Shown: positions 7,755-17,268, counted from the first letter of the stretch. The stretch: DNA of 64,000 nt from Desulfobacteraceae bacterium (GCA_003599475.1 QZKK01000232.1:8377-72376), one strand, 5' to 3'. Numbers and translations are program-made. The notes: generated by a model from the letters alone, not told the origin.

Positions 7755-8864
7755 ATGGATTCCTCTCTCAAGCTGTTTACACGGGAAAACATCTTCGCCC
7801 TGGCCTTTCTGGCGATCCTGCTCGCCGTGCTGCGGGTGGTGGCGATCCTTCTCAGCCCGTTTCTGGAGGATTTTCTCTGGGCTTTTCTACTTACCATCAC
7901 TTTTTACCCCGCATATCTCTTCGTATGTAAAAAGCTTGGAGACAGGGCCACCCTGGCGGCCCTCCTGCTGACCCTGCTGGTTCTTCTGATGCTGATCGTA
8001 CCGGGCTTTTTCGTTTTGCTGAATCTCGGGCAGGAGGCGAAAAATGCCTACGACTTCCTGTCTTCCGTTCATTGGGAGGAAAAGAGCCGATGGCTCATCG
8101 AGCGCCTTCAGGCTTTTGATCTTTCCAATCGTCTTCGGGAATGGAACCTATGGCCTGAAAACGGAGTAGACGTTTTTGAAAGGGGCATCGTTACCGGGGC
8201 GAACCAGATTCCCAAGATCATCGTGGAGCAGGTTTCACGAATCTTCAAGAATCTTGCATTCTTCGGTTTTCACGTGCTGCTGGTTTCGATCACCCTGTTT
8301 TTCTTTTTCAGGGACGGCGCCCGCTATGCAGGGCAGTTCATCGGGCTGCTGCCTTTGGAGCCCGGCCATCGCGCCATCATCTCGGCAACCATATATAGAA
8401 CCGTCTCGGCGGTTGTCCGCGGCATGTTCATCACGGCCGTGGTCCAGGGTGTGCTGGCAGGAGCGGGCTTTGCACTGGTGGGTCTTCCGGTGCCCATCCT
8501 CCTCGGGCTGATGACTTCCATCACATCCTTTATCCCCTTTCTGGGGTCGGCTTCCGTATGGATTCCGGCAACCATCTCCCTGTTCATCCTGGGCCGGACT
8601 GGAGCCGGTGTGGTCCTGGCACTGTACGGCATTCTGGTGATCAGTGCGATCGATAACATCCTCAAGCCGCTGATCATCGGAGAAGGAACCCGGATCCCCG
8701 TATTCCTTCTTTTCTTTATCATCCTCGGCGGACTGCAGGTGTACGGCTTTCTGGGGATTTTCCTAGGGCCGATCAGTCTTGCCCTGGGAATGGCCTTCCT
8801 GGCGATCTACCGCGAGGTGTACCTTGAAGCGCCGGATGCGAAGGAAGCCGAACCCGGCAAGTGA
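7755..8864 (+). CDS. AI-2E family transporter (PF01594 permease)
   Basis: 369 residues, a typical length. About eight hydrophobic segments: two near the N-terminus (FLAILLAVLRVVAILLSPFL region and LLTLLVLLMLIVPGFFVLL), a soluble middle of about 100 residues, then several more including the family-typical GLPVPILLGLMTSITSFIPFLGSA area and a C-terminal ILGGLQVYGFLGIFLGPI. Members export autoinducer-2, lipids or ions, including Na+/H+ exchange; substrate cannot be assigned. The start is the first ATG with only a weak upstream GGA. Convergent with the M23 peptidase gene; no operon partner. Confidence 0.85.
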   Translation: MDSSLKLFTRENIFALAFLAILLAVLRVVAILLSPFLEDFLWAFLLTITFYPAYLFVCKKLGDRATLAALLLTLLVLLMLIVPGFFVLLNLGQEAKNAYDFLSSVHWEEKSRWLIERLQAFDLSNRLREWNLWPENGVDVFERGIVTGANQIPKIIVEQVSRIFKNLAFFGFHVLLVSITLFFFFRDGARYAGQFIGLLPLEPGHRAIISATIYRTVSAVVRGMFITAVVQGVLAGAGFALVGLPVPILLGLMTSITSFIPFLGSASVWIPATISLFILGRTGAGVVLALYGILVISAIDNILKPLIIGEGTRIPVFLLFFIILGGLQVYGFLGIFLGPISLALGMAFLAIYREVYLEAPDAKEAEPGK

Positions 8865-8924
8865 GGCCATCTTAATGGGCGTTTCGTTTCTCACGGCATG
8901 ACCGGTCCGCCCCGCATTGCAGGC

Positions 8925-10214
8925 CTATTGTTCTTTGACGGCTGCTTCGGCTACCTGTGTGGCTTGGAGGGATGACGCAGGGTCCGGAATCGCTTCGATC
9001 CGCGCCTGGAGGGCCTCCATCTTTTTTCCATAGATCGGGACCGAACCTTCCGGAATCGCTCTTTCGGGCGGCAAAGAGATGTTGAGATGATCGAATACCC
9101 TGTCGTTTTTCCAGAACCGGAATTCAAGATGCGGACCTGTTGCCAATCCGGTGCTTCCGACATTTCCGATGAGATCCCCCCGCTGGATCCGAACACCTTC
9201 CCGGATTCCCCGCCGGATGGTATCCAGATGCAGGTATTCGGTCCGGTAGAGCCCCGGGTGCCGGATGACGATGTATTTCCCCCGCTGGCTGTTGTAGCCG
9301 GTTTTGAAAATCACCCCGTCGCCCACACTGTACACGGGAGTTCCTGTGGGAGCCGCATAGTCGATACCCAAATGGGGTTTGCGGATGTTTAGGATCGGAT
9401 GGAGCCGCCGGGTTGAAGGAAGCGAGGTGATTCTTGTGTATTTCAAAGGCGCCTTCAGAAAAGATTTCCGGAGGCTGTTTCCGCTCTCATCGTAGTACCC
9501 TTCGCTCTCTTCATGTTCAAAGTAAAAGGCGCGGTAGGCTTCTTCCTTATGGATGAATTCGGCCGCAAGTATTTTCCCCGGTTCGATCGGGAGGTCTTCG
9601 ACATATTGCCGTTCGTAGATGAGCTTGAATCGATCCCCCGCCTGCAGGTGATGGAAATCGATGGTCCATGCATAAATCTCAGACAGCTTCTCCACCAGAT
9701 CGTACTCAAGCCCCAACCGGGAAAATGTCGTGCTCAACGATTCGTGGATGACAGCGGAGGCTTCCTCGATTCTTGTTTCGACCGGTTTGCTGCCCAGGTA
9801 GACATTCAACTCGGTCAGGTTGTAGACCACGTAATTGACAGAATCCTGCTCGTAGACAAGGAATCGAGCGGCAGCATCCGTGCCGCCTTCTTTGATGATG
9901 CAGTAGGGGTTGCCGGCCTTGATTTTCCGGAAGTCGAAAACGGCCTCCGAATTTTTTGCCACCGCATCGATGCTTGCATGCGAAACGTTGTGGGCGAGAA
10001 GGATCCTCGAGAGATTCTGGTTCTTTTTTACGACCTTTTTTTCGAACCGAAAATCATCACAGGAGATCCCGTATATCTGCGCCCCGCAATCCGAAGCATC
10101 ACCGTCGGATCCGGCCGTGGGGGAGGCCGAAACGCTTCCGAAGGTAAAGATTAGGTACAAAAAAAGAATACTGAAAAACAGGCTTCGAGGTCGATCCGCG
10201 TCGCTCGTCGTCAT
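8925..10214 (-). CDS. M23-family murein endopeptidase with OapA/LysM-like N-domain
   Basis: About 429 residues: an N-terminal signal or anchor (RSLFFSILFLYLIFTFGSVSA), a LysM/OapA-like module (FEKKVVKKNQNLSRILLAHNVS), then a C-terminal LytM domain with HLGIDYAAPTGTPVYS supplying the His and Asp zinc ligands and YLHLD. The last motif is normally HxH, but here it reads GPHLEFRF, so the second His is Glu. It should cut peptide cross-links of peptidoglycan in the periplasm if the variant site is active. The ATG 33 codons inside the open frame was chosen because it directly precedes the charged start of a signal peptide. The large transglycosylase gene upstream on the same strand suggests a cell-wall remodelling locus. 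Confidence 0.88.
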   Translation of the reverse strand: MTTSDADRPRSLFFSILFLYLIFTFGSVSASPTAGSDGDASDCGAQIYGISCDDFRFEKKVVKKNQNLSRILLAHNVSHASIDAVAKNSEAVFDFRKIKAGNPYCIIKEGGTDAAARFLVYEQDSVNYVVYNLTELNVYLGSKPVETRIEEASAVIHESLSTTFSRLGLEYDLVEKLSEIYAWTIDFHHLQAGDRFKLIYERQYVEDLPIEPGKILAAEFIHKEEAYRAFYFEHEESEGYYDESGNSLRKSFLKAPLKYTRITSLPSTRRLHPILNIRKPHLGIDYAAPTGTPVYSVGDGVIFKTGYNSQRGKYIVIRHPGLYRTEYLHLDTIRRGIREGVRIQRGDLIGNVGSTGLATGPHLEFRFWKNDRVFDHLNISLPPERAIPEGSVPIYGKKMEALQARIEAIPDPASSLQATQVAEAAVKEQ

Positions 10215-10419
10215 GGGTCTGTTTCCGTTCAACTGATCGGTTGAATTTTTATAAAAGAACATCGGTTTACAGGCCGCAACCGCCGCCATCATTCGGTTTG
10301 CGCTCGTATACACGAATTCAAATCGGCGTGCAAGAGATTATCCGCCGAGAAATCATACCGGAATCATGCAGTGTCGGAACCGAACTCGGCGATATCCATG
10401 ATTTCCGTTTCCAACATCT

Positions 10420-12462
10420 CTACTGCGAAGCGAGACTCTCCGTGTGCACCTCGCAACCCGAAGGTACACGGCTCAATAGGGAATTTGAAGATCCGGACAG
10501 CAATCCCTGACCGGATGCGACCTTTTCGACCACCGGTACGCAAACCGGTTGAGCCATCTTCAGCTCGTTCAAGTCCAAGCCCGCATTGTAAGTTTTAAAG
10601 AGCCAAAGCGGCACCTCGAAGACTTCTGAACAGAGCTGCCAGATGTTGTCTCCTTTTTGAATACGGTAGGTCTGGATTCCCTCGATTCGATAGGAATTGA
10701 AAAAGTCCTGAATCAATTCTTCATGGTATTCGAACCGCTTTTCTTCAAAGCGTTCTTTGGAAGTCTTATCCAGCGGGATTTTGATCGCCTGATCGATTCT
10801 GATCGGCTTTCCGTAAGCAAACCCGTTGATGCGCCGGATGTGACCGGCAGGAACTTGAAGCCAGTCCGCATAGTGGCCGATGGTCTCCTCCACGGCCACA
10901 CGGATCAGGCCCATGGGCTTTCCCTTCTGAGTGATGACCTTCTGAACCTGGATGTCGCTTGAAACCAGTCTCGGATTTACAGTCTCTGCAATCGGAATCG
11001 CCTCTGCCGCTGAAGCCTGCGGAGCTGCAGGAGCAATTTCGGGAGCTTCGATTCTCTCAGTAGATGCCACTACGATCTTCGGTCTTTCGATTTTTCTTTC
11101 CGGCCGGTCGATACCTGCTGCTACACTTGCTTTTTCCCCCGGCGCCGGAAGTCGCAAGCTCTGCCCCGGATAGAGGATCGCCCGGCTCCCCAAATCGTTG
11201 GCCGCGATCAGATCCGGCAGGGAAACACCGTGCACCTTCGCGATTTTTCCGGCCGTATCCCCCTTTGCAACGAGATGGAAGCGGCTTCTTTTCTGATCGG
11301 ATTTGAAAAGAACCTTTGCAATTTCCGGAAAAGCTCCGGCGGATGCCGTGTCTGTAGGAAGACGCAGACGGTACCCCTTTGGGATATATTTTTCTCCACG
11401 ATAGATCGGCTCCCGCAGGGAAGGGTTGAGCCGTCGAACCGCTTCGACGTCCACCTTGAAGGTCCGGACCAGATCCTCCAGGGCAAGATAGCCCTCCAGT
11501 ACGGTCTCCGGGTACTCGACCGGCCGATGCAGTTCCAGCTTTCCGAAATACTTGTCGTAGTCTTTGGCGGCTTCGCGGGCGGCTAAAAATTCCGAGTAAA
11601 AATTTCTGGAGGCAAACTGGAACAGGCGACCGCCGTAGTGATTGAAAACTTCTTCGTAGCCGCCGTTTGCCTGTTTGGCTCGAAGCATTCCGTTTACCCC
11701 GTGGTTGTAGGCAGTGAGCGCAAGCGGCCAGTCTCCCAGTTTCCGATAGTTTTCCTTCAGCAGAGCCGCGGCGGCCCGGGAAGCGGTCAATGGATCCCTC
11801 CGCTCGTCCACCGTATAGTCGATCGTCAGAAAAAGCCGCCCGGTCGAGCGGGTGAACTGCCAGATCCCGGCGGCTCCGAACTTGCTGTAAGCGGCGGGAT
11901 TGAAGGACGACTCGACGTGCGGAAGGTAGACCAGGTCGGGGGGCAGCCCCTCTTGCCGAAAGATTTTCCGGATCGCCGGAAGATAGGCACCGGATCGGAT
12001 CAATCCTTCTTGAAAGCGGTCTTTTTGCCCCACCTGACATCGGATCGTATTGACCGCTTTTTTAAAATCGTTGCAGCCCGCTCCGTAACCGAAAAGGCCC
12101 GCCACCCGCTTTGCCTCCTCCGAATCGGGCGGCTCTCCCCGGCCAAGGCTCTGCAGGATACCGATGTATTTATGCTTGGCCCCTTCTATCCGCTCCCGGT
12201 TGATTTTTCTCGCCCCCGGACTTTCCGGATCCTTCAGTTCGATGACGCCATAGATGATTCCGATCCTTTGGCTGTCGTGAAGGATTCCCTTGTCGGAAGG
12301 ATACCGGGTGTAGACTTTCTTCCAAAACTCGACATTCGGCCGGATGGATGGATAGAGCGGAAATGGATCTTCTTTGGAATCTGCGGAGGATACCGGACCA
12401 TAGAGCCCGACAATTGCAGCAGCGATGGTCATCAAGAGGAGGAACCGAATCTTAGGAAGCAT
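10420..12462 (-). CDS. MltD-like lytic transglycosylase with LysM repeats
   Basis: About 680 residues. A signal peptide (IRFLLLMTIAAAIVGLYG) is followed by the SLT domain: LPPDLVYLPHVESSFNP with the catalytic Glu, then GIWQFTRSTGRLF and LTAYNHGVNGM. The C-terminal half holds LysM peptidoglycan-binding repeats, including FHLVAKGDTAGKIAKVHGVS and YRIQKGDNIWQLCSEVF. It cleaves glycan strands to 1,6-anhydro-muropeptides in the periplasm. The start was placed 62 codons inside the open frame, where the signal peptide begins. It lies 205 nt upstream of the M23 endopeptidase gene; the two enzymes would act on glycan and peptide parts of the same wall. Confidence 0.9.
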   Translation of the reverse strand: MLPKIRFLLLMTIAAAIVGLYGPVSSADSKEDPFPLYPSIRPNVEFWKKVYTRYPSDKGILHDSQRIGIIYGVIELKDPESPGARKINRERIEGAKHKYIGILQSLGRGEPPDSEEAKRVAGLFGYGAGCNDFKKAVNTIRCQVGQKDRFQEGLIRSGAYLPAIRKIFRQEGLPPDLVYLPHVESSFNPAAYSKFGAAGIWQFTRSTGRLFLTIDYTVDERRDPLTASRAAAALLKENYRKLGDWPLALTAYNHGVNGMLRAKQANGGYEEVFNHYGGRLFQFASRNFYSEFLAAREAAKDYDKYFGKLELHRPVEYPETVLEGYLALEDLVRTFKVDVEAVRRLNPSLREPIYRGEKYIPKGYRLRLPTDTASAGAFPEIAKVLFKSDQKRSRFHLVAKGDTAGKIAKVHGVSLPDLIAANDLGSRAILYPGQSLRLPAPGEKASVAAGIDRPERKIERPKIVVASTERIEAPEIAPAAPQASAAEAIPIAETVNPRLVSSDIQVQKVITQKGKPMGLIRVAVEETIGHYADWLQVPAGHIRRINGFAYGKPIRIDQAIKIPLDKTSKERFEEKRFEYHEELIQDFFNSYRIEGIQTYRIQKGDNIWQLCSEVFEVPLWLFKTYNAGLDLNELKMAQPVCVPVVEKVASGQGLLSGSSNSLLSRVPSGCEVHTESLASQ

Positions 12463-12932
12463 GGCGAAAAGTCCGTGTATGCGTGTATGTGAGATTTGAT
12501 TTCGAAAACATGCACCAGGGTTTAGCAAAAACCGGGCCAGGGACCCCAATTCGCCTATCCCGGTGAAATCTCGGGCAGTTGCATCGATTTCCCCCGATGG
12601 GAAGCCGGTTGGAGTCCGACGGAATCCTGACGGATGATCTTCTGCCATGGAGCGCTGGAGAAATCAATCTATTCTTCAGATGTAGGGGAGGATCTGCGGA
12701 ATCGCTCCGACCGGATCGCTCGGATCGAATCGCTCTGATCGGTTATCTCCGACAACAGGTTGTCTCCGATCGGATTGGCTTGCTTTACGAATCGTGATAT
12801 CTTTTCCCTACGCGAACCGATGGCACAATTGCCGTTCTACCGGGGAGGCGATTATGCCCGGATCGAGAGGCGGCTGCACCCGGGCATTTCCTTTGAATCA
12901 AGATCGAATCACGCAAAGCAAGGAAAAGTCAT
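12463..12932. other. Gene-free stretch of about 470 nt
   Basis: No credible coding frame on either strand. There is locally repetitive text built on GATCGCTC/GGATCG near 12690-12745, but no recognisable RNA gene, hairpin with a T-run, or promoter pair. It separates the divergent transglycosylase and metallo-hydrolase genes, so promoters for both should lie here, though none stands out. Confidence 0.5.
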
Positions 12933-13598
12933 ATGAAAATTGCCGATTCGCTGTACGGGTTTCTCTGGGATTCGATGACCCAGAACAACTGCAACACCTA
13001 TCTCATCGACGGTCCCACCCGCATCCTGATCGATCCCGGACATTACCGGCTGTTCGATCATGTCCGAAACGGTCTCACAGAGCTGAATATCGGGCTGGAC
13101 GGGATCGGTCTTGTCCTCTGCACGCATGCCCATCCGGATCATATCGAAGCCGTTCAGTTCTTCAAGGGAAGCCCCGCTGCAGTCGCGATTCATGAAAAGG
13201 ACTGGCAGCTCGTAAAATCGATGACCGATGCCTTGAGAGCTCAGGGGGGCGTTTCGATCGATCCGGTCAGGCCCGATTTTTTTCTGCAGGAAGGGAAGCT
13301 TTCGGTCAATGGATTGGATTTCGAGGTTTTCCATACGCCGGGGCATTCCCCCGGGGAGATCTGTCTCTACTGGACGGAGAAAAAGGTGCTCGTGACAGGG
13401 GACCTCATCTTCAAGGAAGGGGTGGGCAGGACGGATCTTCCGGGCGGCAGCGCCAAGGCGTTGAAGGACAGCATCCGCCGTCTCAAAGACCTCGATATCG
13501 AATACATTCTACCCGGCCACGGAGACATCATTTCGGGAAGCCGGAATATCAGACAAAATTTCGAAGAGATCGAAAACCATTGGTTCGGCTATCTATAG
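12933..13598 (+). CDS. Metallo-beta-lactamase-fold hydrolase (glyoxalase II-like)
   Basis: 221 residues. The zinc-binding signature is CTHAHPDHIEAV near residue 67-78 (HxHxDH), with FHTPGHSPGEIC, VTGDLIF and PGHGD giving the remaining ligands. Members hydrolyse thioesters, lactones or phosphodiesters; the short form without a C-terminal helical domain does not allow a substrate call. AAGGAA precedes the ATG. A second, different MBL-fold protein is encoded near 47.7 kb. Confidence 0.88.
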   Translation: MKIADSLYGFLWDSMTQNNCNTYLIDGPTRILIDPGHYRLFDHVRNGLTELNIGLDGIGLVLCTHAHPDHIEAVQFFKGSPAAVAIHEKDWQLVKSMTDALRAQGGVSIDPVRPDFFLQEGKLSVNGLDFEVFHTPGHSPGEICLYWTEKKVLVTGDLIFKEGVGRTDLPGGSAKALKDSIRRLKDLDIEYILPGHGDIISGSRNIRQNFEEIENHWFGYL

Positions 13599-13617
13599 CT
13601 GCCGTGTTTCAGAAGCT

Positions 13618-14166
13618 CTATGCTGAAAATGCGTACTCGCACCCGGAGATCTTTTCGAATTCCTTCACAAGCCTTTGTCGATAGGCATCCTTCACCGACT
13701 GGCATTCCTCGACCCAATCGGCTCTGCCTTCGAGATCGGGGACCACGGCGGAACCGGAAACTCCCCATTGTCGGCAAATCCGGTCTTTCAACTCAGAAAC
13801 GTGCCTGCCTTTGACGGAAAGGATTGACTCCCTGTACGCGTTTAATATCGCCTCCACCGGGTGGGGATCAAACCGGCAGATTTCCTTCAGAAGAGAGAGC
13901 AGCCCGGAGTTGTCCCCGTTCAAATCGATTTGGTCGAGGATCTCCTTTTTCAGCAGCCCTTCGGAAGCACCATGCGAAGTCTCTATGCTTTTCAATTCTT
14001 CCGCCAGTCTTTCCATCGTGAGGATCCCGTCCTTAAACCGGACGACCAGGCCCTTGAGCGACTTGCCGATTTCCTCCTTCCTTTGAGCCTCTTTCTCTTC
14101 CCGGCTCAACGTGAGATGCCTGGTTTTTTCCATCACGATATCCATCGTGCTTTTGATTTCGCCCAT
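13618..14166 (-). CDS. Conserved hypothetical protein, mostly helical
   Basis: 182 residues, no recognised domain, starting MGEIKSTMDIVMEKTRHLTLS. The N-terminal 60 residues are highly charged and predicted to be helical (EEKEAQRKEEIGKSLKGLVVR). No signal peptide, membrane segment or metal motif is visible. A strong GGAGG precedes the ATG, and the gene has a well-behaved length and composition, so it is very probably real. It lies downstream of the MFS gene on the same strand (79 nt gap) and may share its transcript. I recall similar short proteins in Desulfobacterota but cannot name a family. Confidence 0.7.
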   Translation of the reverse strand: MGEIKSTMDIVMEKTRHLTLSREEKEAQRKEEIGKSLKGLVVRFKDGILTMERLAEELKSIETSHGASEGLLKKEILDQIDLNGDNSGLLSLLKEICRFDPHPVEAILNAYRESILSVKGRHVSELKDRICRQWGVSGSAVVPDLEGRADWVEECQSVKDAYRQRLVKEFEKISGCEYAFSA

Positions 14167-14244
14167 GACGTCTTTCCTCCAAAATAAACAAACACTTATC
14201 AGTTTCTAATTCGATCAGATGCCGGAAGCGGCACGGCTGGGCTT

Positions 14245-15483
14245 TCAGCTTTGAGCCTTCAGCTCCTTCGCTTTCGGCTCGATATTCAAGATCAGAAGCA
14301 CGGCGATTCCGAGCATGATACAGAGGAAAAACCAGAAATAGCCGTAGTTTCCGAACCTGTCGAACATCCATCCGCCAAACGTGGGGCCGATGATCCCGCC
14401 GGTTGCGGAAAACCCCATCATGGCTCCCATCAGTTTCCCGAAAGAGTACCGTCCATAGTATTCTCTGAGAAAAGACCCCCTCAATACCGCCAACCCGCCG
14501 AAGCCGGTCGAAAAAAAGAAAAGAAAGACATAGAGCATTCCTCCGATGTCGGCGAGCGCAAAAGCAAGCATCCCGACAGCCATGCAGCAAAAAGCGACGG
14601 CCATCACCCGCGCTTTCTCGAAGCGGTCCCCGAGCCAACCGAAGACAAACCGCCCGATGATGCTGACTACCGGAATTCCTGCGGCCATTACGCCGGATGC
14701 ACTTCGGGAGATGTTCAGCCCGCTGAGGTACGGCATGATGTGAGTCACGACCGCAGCAAGCGACATCATGCGCATCACCTCGGCGAAATTGAGCAGCAGA
14801 AAGGATCTCCTGCGGACGGCCGCTTTGAACCCGATTTCCCTATCCGGGGAAAGGCTGCCGCCGGACGGAACCGGATTTTTGTTCGACGATCCGGCACCGC
14901 CGGCTGAGCTCTCTTCCGGGTTGTTTCGAATCAGGAAGGTAAGTGGAATTCCGAACACCCAGAGCCCGACACCGAGGATGAACAATGCGGTTCGCCAGCC
15001 ATAGGCGGTAATCAGCCAGACGATGAGCGGCACGATCAGCCCGGCAGCGCCGAATCCGGATGCCATGATGCCCATGGCAAGCCCCACATTCCGCTCGAAC
15101 CAGTTGGCAACGGCGGTCATGCTGACGACGGTCGTGCATCCGCCCGCACCGAAGGCGATCAGCACGAATGCGCCGTAAAACATGAAGAGGGATTGTGTAA
15201 GGCCCAACAGGATAATGCCGCATCCGACGATGGTGACTCCCAGAAGCATCAGGCGCTTCGATCCGAATCGATCCACCATGAATCCGACGATCGGTGCAAG
15301 GATTCCGGTCTCCAGCCCGCGGAGACTGGCCGCCAGGGAGATCTGTGCATAGCTCCACCCGAATTCTTGGGCGAGAGGATCGATAAAGGCCGTGAACCCA
15401 TAGAAGATGACACCCGATACATAAAAGGAGATCAGAAAGCAGGCAAAAACGATCCACCAGCCATAATAGATTCTGTCGAACAT
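14245..15483 (-). CDS. MFS transporter, oxalate/formate- or monocarboxylate-type
   Basis: About 412 residues with 12 predicted transmembrane helices. The first, YYGWWIVFACFLISFYVSGV, is the typical start of MCT/OxlT-like MFS members; MVDRFGSKRLMLLG is the conserved loop 2-3 motif and WLGDRFEKARVMA its repeat in the second half. These carriers move carboxylates by proton symport or anion exchange. The ATG 22 codons inside the open frame was chosen, with GAGG upstream. No enzyme gene that would reveal the substrate lies next to it. Confidence 0.85.
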   Translation of the reverse strand: MFDRIYYGWWIVFACFLISFYVSGVIFYGFTAFIDPLAQEFGWSYAQISLAASLRGLETGILAPIVGFMVDRFGSKRLMLLGVTIVGCGIILLGLTQSLFMFYGAFVLIAFGAGGCTTVVSMTAVANWFERNVGLAMGIMASGFGAAGLIVPLIVWLITAYGWRTALFILGVGLWVFGIPLTFLIRNNPEESSAGGAGSSNKNPVPSGGSLSPDREIGFKAAVRRRSFLLLNFAEVMRMMSLAAVVTHIMPYLSGLNISRSASGVMAAGIPVVSIIGRFVFGWLGDRFEKARVMAVAFCCMAVGMLAFALADIGGMLYVFLFFFSTGFGGLAVLRGSFLREYYGRYSFGKLMGAMMGFSATGGIIGPTFGGWMFDRFGNYGYFWFFLCIMLGIAVLLILNIEPKAKELKAQS

Positions 15484-15558
15484 CAATGCTTTCCCTCTGA
15501 TCCTGCCGCTGGAGAGTCGATTATCCGATAGAGAATGAATCGATCGCAAGTTTCGGGG

Positions 15559-16086
15559 TCATTGGCAGGCGGCCTTTGCCAGGAAGAGACTGCAGATGGT
15601 CTTGCCGTCCTGAATGTCTCCCCGGGAGACCATCTTCATTGCTTCTTCGAGCTGTACCTCATGCACGTCCAATACTTCATCATGATCCAGATTCTGTTTC
15701 GCCGGTGAAAGGCTTCCGGCCAGAAAAAGGTGAATCCGCTCATCGGAGTAGCCGGGAACCGGAGTGATTTCACCGAGCTTCCTCCACTCGGCGGCAGAAT
15801 ATCCGGTCTCCTCGACAAGCTCTCTTTTCGCGCATTCGAGGGCGGATTCGGACGGGTTGAGCGTGCCTGCGGGTATTTCCCAGATATGGCGGCCGAGTGC
15901 ATGCCGGTATTGCCTGAGTAGAACGACCGTCTTTGGACTTGAAAGAGCGACGATTGCGGCGGCTCCCGGATGGCGGACGATTTCAAGATCGACGGTGACG
16001 CCGTTTTCAAGCGTCACGTTCTCTTTTACAAAATGAAATGTTCGCCCCTGATGCAGGAGGATTCTGCTGTTGACGTTTACAAGCAT
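15559..16086 (-). CDS. NUDIX hydrolase, ADP-ribose pyrophosphatase type
   Basis: About 175 residues. The Nudix box runs from GTLNPSESALECAKREL to VEETGY, matching Gx5Ex7REUxEExGU. The upstream strands (VVLLRQYRHALGRHIWEIPAG) are typical of ADP-ribose/NDP-sugar pyrophosphatases of the NudF group, which split ADP-ribose to AMP and ribose 5-phosphate. The start at MLVNVN is preceded by GGAG; the longer frame reads into an intergenic repeat and is rejected. It is followed 75 nt later by the MFS gene on the same strand. Confidence 0.9.
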   Translation of the reverse strand: MLVNVNSRILLHQGRTFHFVKENVTLENGVTVDLEIVRHPGAAAIVALSSPKTVVLLRQYRHALGRHIWEIPAGTLNPSESALECAKRELVEETGYSAAEWRKLGEITPVPGYSDERIHLFLAGSLSPAKQNLDHDEVLDVHEVQLEEAMKMVSRGDIQDGKTICSLFLAKAACQ

Positions 16087-16127
16087 CGATGTACTCCAAA
16101 AAGGTTCGAGGCTCGCACAAATAATTT

Positions 16128-16233
16128 CACCACAGGAGGACACCGAGTTCACAGAGAGAATAGGAAATGCAGGAAATGCACGTTTTTAGATATTTTATCC
16201 TCTGTGTCCTCTGTACTCTCTGTGGTCTGCCTT
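16128..16233. repeat. Inverted 'CACAGAG' word repeat
   Basis: Left arm ACCACAGGAGGACACCGAG and right arm CTCTGTGTCCTCTGTACTCT followed by CTGTGGT are imperfect reverse complements separated by about 40 nt. The words have a period near 9 nt (CACAGAGGA). The right arm overlaps the last codons of prmA and codes for the tail HREYRGHRG. One of several members of a dispersed family in this window. Confidence 0.65.
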
Positions 16234-17175
16234 TAAACTCTTGTGCTTCGCCTCCGATTTACGCTTGCCGCAGACGGCAGCCCACCCTTCTTTTTTCTTC
16301 GTTTCAAGTGGTTGAAAACCGGATAGAGCCATCTTTTCCAATACCGCCGATGCTTTTTCTTCGGCGATTCCGGAAAAGATGAATATCCCCCCCGGATCCA
16401 GCACCGGGTCCAGTTCATCGATCAATTCGAGAATCACCTCGGAGAGGATATTGGATGCGACGATCCGAAACCGATCACAGATATCGCAGCACAGGCGGCC
16501 CTGCCGGAGAGTAAAGGAATCCTCCGGTATATGGTTCCTGCGGAGGTTTTCCCTGGCCACATCGATCGCCGTCGGATCGATATCGATCCCGAGCATCCGG
16601 GAAGCCCCCAGCTTCGCAGCCGCCATCATCAATATCCCCGAGCCGGTGCCGATGTCTAGGAAGCTGTCTCCCGGCTTCAGGTAGTGCTCGATGCTTTCGA
16701 GGCAAAGAGATGTGGTGGGGTGCGTGCCGGTCCCGAATGCCATGCCGGGATCGATCTCGATAACGATTTCGTCTTCCCCCTGCACGTATTCCTGCCAGCT
16801 CGGCTTGATGACCAGACGGCTGCCGACCTTGAGGGGTTTGAAAAAGCGCTTCCAGGATTCCGCCCAATTCTCGTCGCCCGTTTCCGTGTAAATCACCTCG
16901 GTCCGAATGGCGCTTCGACTTTCAAGCCCTGCAAGCCCTTCCTCCAACCCCCTGCGCCGGCCCTGAAAATCGCTATCGACCTCAAAGTATCCGACAACCG
17001 CGAATTTCTCGTATACGCTGGGAGGCGGATCGGCCCAGTCTTCGGTCGTTTCGATGGTAGGGTCCTCCACGACCACTCCGTGTACGCCAAGATCGTAAAA
17101 GAGGCCGGAAATCAGCTCTACGGCCAACTCTCTCTCCGGAGCGTCGAATACGACCCTTGCCTCGATATACTTCAT
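16195..17175 (-). CDS. prmA: Ribosomal protein L11 methyltransferase
   Basis: About 326 residues; trimethylates ribosomal protein L11 using S-adenosylmethionine. The N-terminal substrate-recognition domain starts MKYIEARVVFDAPERELAVE; the SAM-binding domain has GTGTHPTTSLCLESIEHYL, then FLDIGTGSGILMMAA and LGIDIDPTAIDVARENL. The start was set at the ATG giving the family N-terminus rather than the 27-codon longer frame, which reads through a repeat. The C-terminus is odd: the last dozen or so residues come from an intergenic CACAGAG-type repeat, so the natural stop appears to have been replaced by repeat insertion. Confidence 0.92.
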   Translation of the reverse strand: MKYIEARVVFDAPERELAVELISGLFYDLGVHGVVVEDPTIETTEDWADPPPSVYEKFAVVGYFEVDSDFQGRRRGLEEGLAGLESRSAIRTEVIYTETGDENWAESWKRFFKPLKVGSRLVIKPSWQEYVQGEDEIVIEIDPGMAFGTGTHPTTSLCLESIEHYLKPGDSFLDIGTGSGILMMAAAKLGASRMLGIDIDPTAIDVARENLRRNHIPEDSFTLRQGRLCCDICDRFRIVASNILSEVILELIDELDPVLDPGGIFIFSGIAEEKASAVLEKMALSGFQPLETKKKEGWAAVCGKRKSEAKHKSLKADHREYRGHRG

Positions 17176-17227
17176 CGCTCGAAAAAATGATGGTTGTCTC
17201 TTTTGTGAGTTAGCGGCGTTGTTCGGA

Positions 17228-17268
17228 ATCACGAACCCGCAACCCGTGACTCGCAACCCGTAACTCGT
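17228..17268. repeat. Short 'CAACCCGT' word repeat
   Basis: Repeated words CGAACCCGCAACCCGTGAC and TCGCAACCCGTAACTCG follow one another with a period near 8-10 nt just upstream of prmA. Same style as the other degenerate word repeats in this window, but with a different word. Confidence 0.5.

Noticed and set aside
12820..12840. Sigma-54 promoter (TGGCAC...TTGC) before the metallo-hydrolase
   Set aside because: TGGCAC and TTGC are only two bases apart instead of five.
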